Below are positions 6,394 to 6,406 of a stretch of 6,406 bases of DNA, piece by piece (within the stretch, counting starts at the first letter, position 1; each line of letters starts with the position of its first letter). Origin of the DNA: Nanobdellota archaeon (GTDB taxonomy: Archaea > Nanobdellota > Nanobdellia > Woesearchaeales > JAGLGH01). Location: the NCBI GenBank assembly GCA_023144115.1, contig JAGLGH010000109.1, positions 1 through 6,406 of the forward strand, written 5' to 3'. Position numbers and translations under genes: made by a program. The notes below the pieces were generated by a model, which saw only the letters and a list, made by a program, of their open reading frames with translations, did no database searches and was not told where the DNA came from.

Positions 6394-6406
6394 TCGCAGC
6401 ATATAC

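Larger units (their letters stand above)
6075..6406. other. Intergenic regulatory region between presumed divergent transcription units
   Basis: No convincing coding sequence was found in these 332 bases on either strand. It contains the leftward operon promoter, the rightward promoter at the far end, and a central cluster of inverted repeats (6228-6310). A further TATA-like core on the minus strand (6321-6314, TTTATATA) could be a distal operon promoter starting near 6291, which falls at the centre of the second inverted repeat. A short palindrome, TAGCTCTAGCTA, lies at 6137-6148. CTTTGA or CTTTTGA-like half-sites recur at 6197, 6229, 6245, 6259 (reverse), 6277 and 6301 (reverse). Confidence 0.6.

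Noticed and set aside
6310..6406. Minus-strand frame open from the right edge to a TGA at 6312-6310 (31 codons), possibly the tail of an upstream gene
   Set aside because: It is short and rich in Lys, Tyr and Phe as expected by chance in AT-rich DNA, and it overlaps the likely rightward promoter. It is not excluded: inverted repeat 2 starts at its stop and a T6 run follows near 6211-6206, which would fit a 3' end. Sequence to the right would settle it.
1..6406. CRISPR array, insertion sequence, tRNA or rRNA gene
   Set aside because: I saw no regularly spaced direct repeats, transposase motifs or terminal repeats around a transposase, and no tRNA- or rRNA-like stretch by eye.

Overview
The window is strongly AT-rich, with arginines coded almost only by AGA/AGG. 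All recognisable genes lie on the minus strand in one compact block, read from right to left. The archaeal signals are consistent. A TATA element is centred 26-27 nt upstream of the first gene's ATG, the spacing expected for a leaderless transcript. The two internal genes instead carry Shine-Dalgarno sites matching the archaeal 16S tail (AGGTGA and GGAGGTGA). One of them starts at TTG. I infer an AT-rich archaeon, possibly a DPANN-type lineage such as Woesearchaeota. The lineage is a guess; the domain-level call is firmer.

Layout from right to left: (1) 6075-6406 has no convincing gene. It holds two look-alike TATA promoters pointing away from each other, with two perfect 11-bp inverted repeats between them. 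(2) 5055-6074 encodes a stand-alone RimK-like ATP-grasp ligase. (3) 2183-5050 encodes a 955-residue fusion: class I SAM methyltransferase, Rossmann-like (B12-binding-like) domain, radical SAM domain, and a C-terminal ATP-grasp whose motifs appear in circularly permuted order. (4) 1-2186 encodes a dikinase of the PEP synthase / rifampicin phosphotransferase kind, cut by the window edge. In it the phosphohistidine domain comes before the ATP-grasp domain, the reverse of the usual order.

The three genes are separated by 4 nt and by a 4-nt overlap, and each downstream ribosome binding site sits in the 3' end of the gene before it. They are almost certainly one operon with coupled translation. Together they offer two carboxylate-amine ligase folds, a methyl transfer or radical chemistry module, and an ATP-driven phosphotransferase. 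This looks like a small biosynthetic or modification pathway making an amide-linked, methylated or radically altered, phosphorylated product. The substrate cannot be read from the sequence, and no precursor peptide, transporter or resistance gene is visible. The unusual points are the two permuted ATP-using domains in adjacent genes and the four-domain fusion, so this may be an undescribed archaeal pathway.
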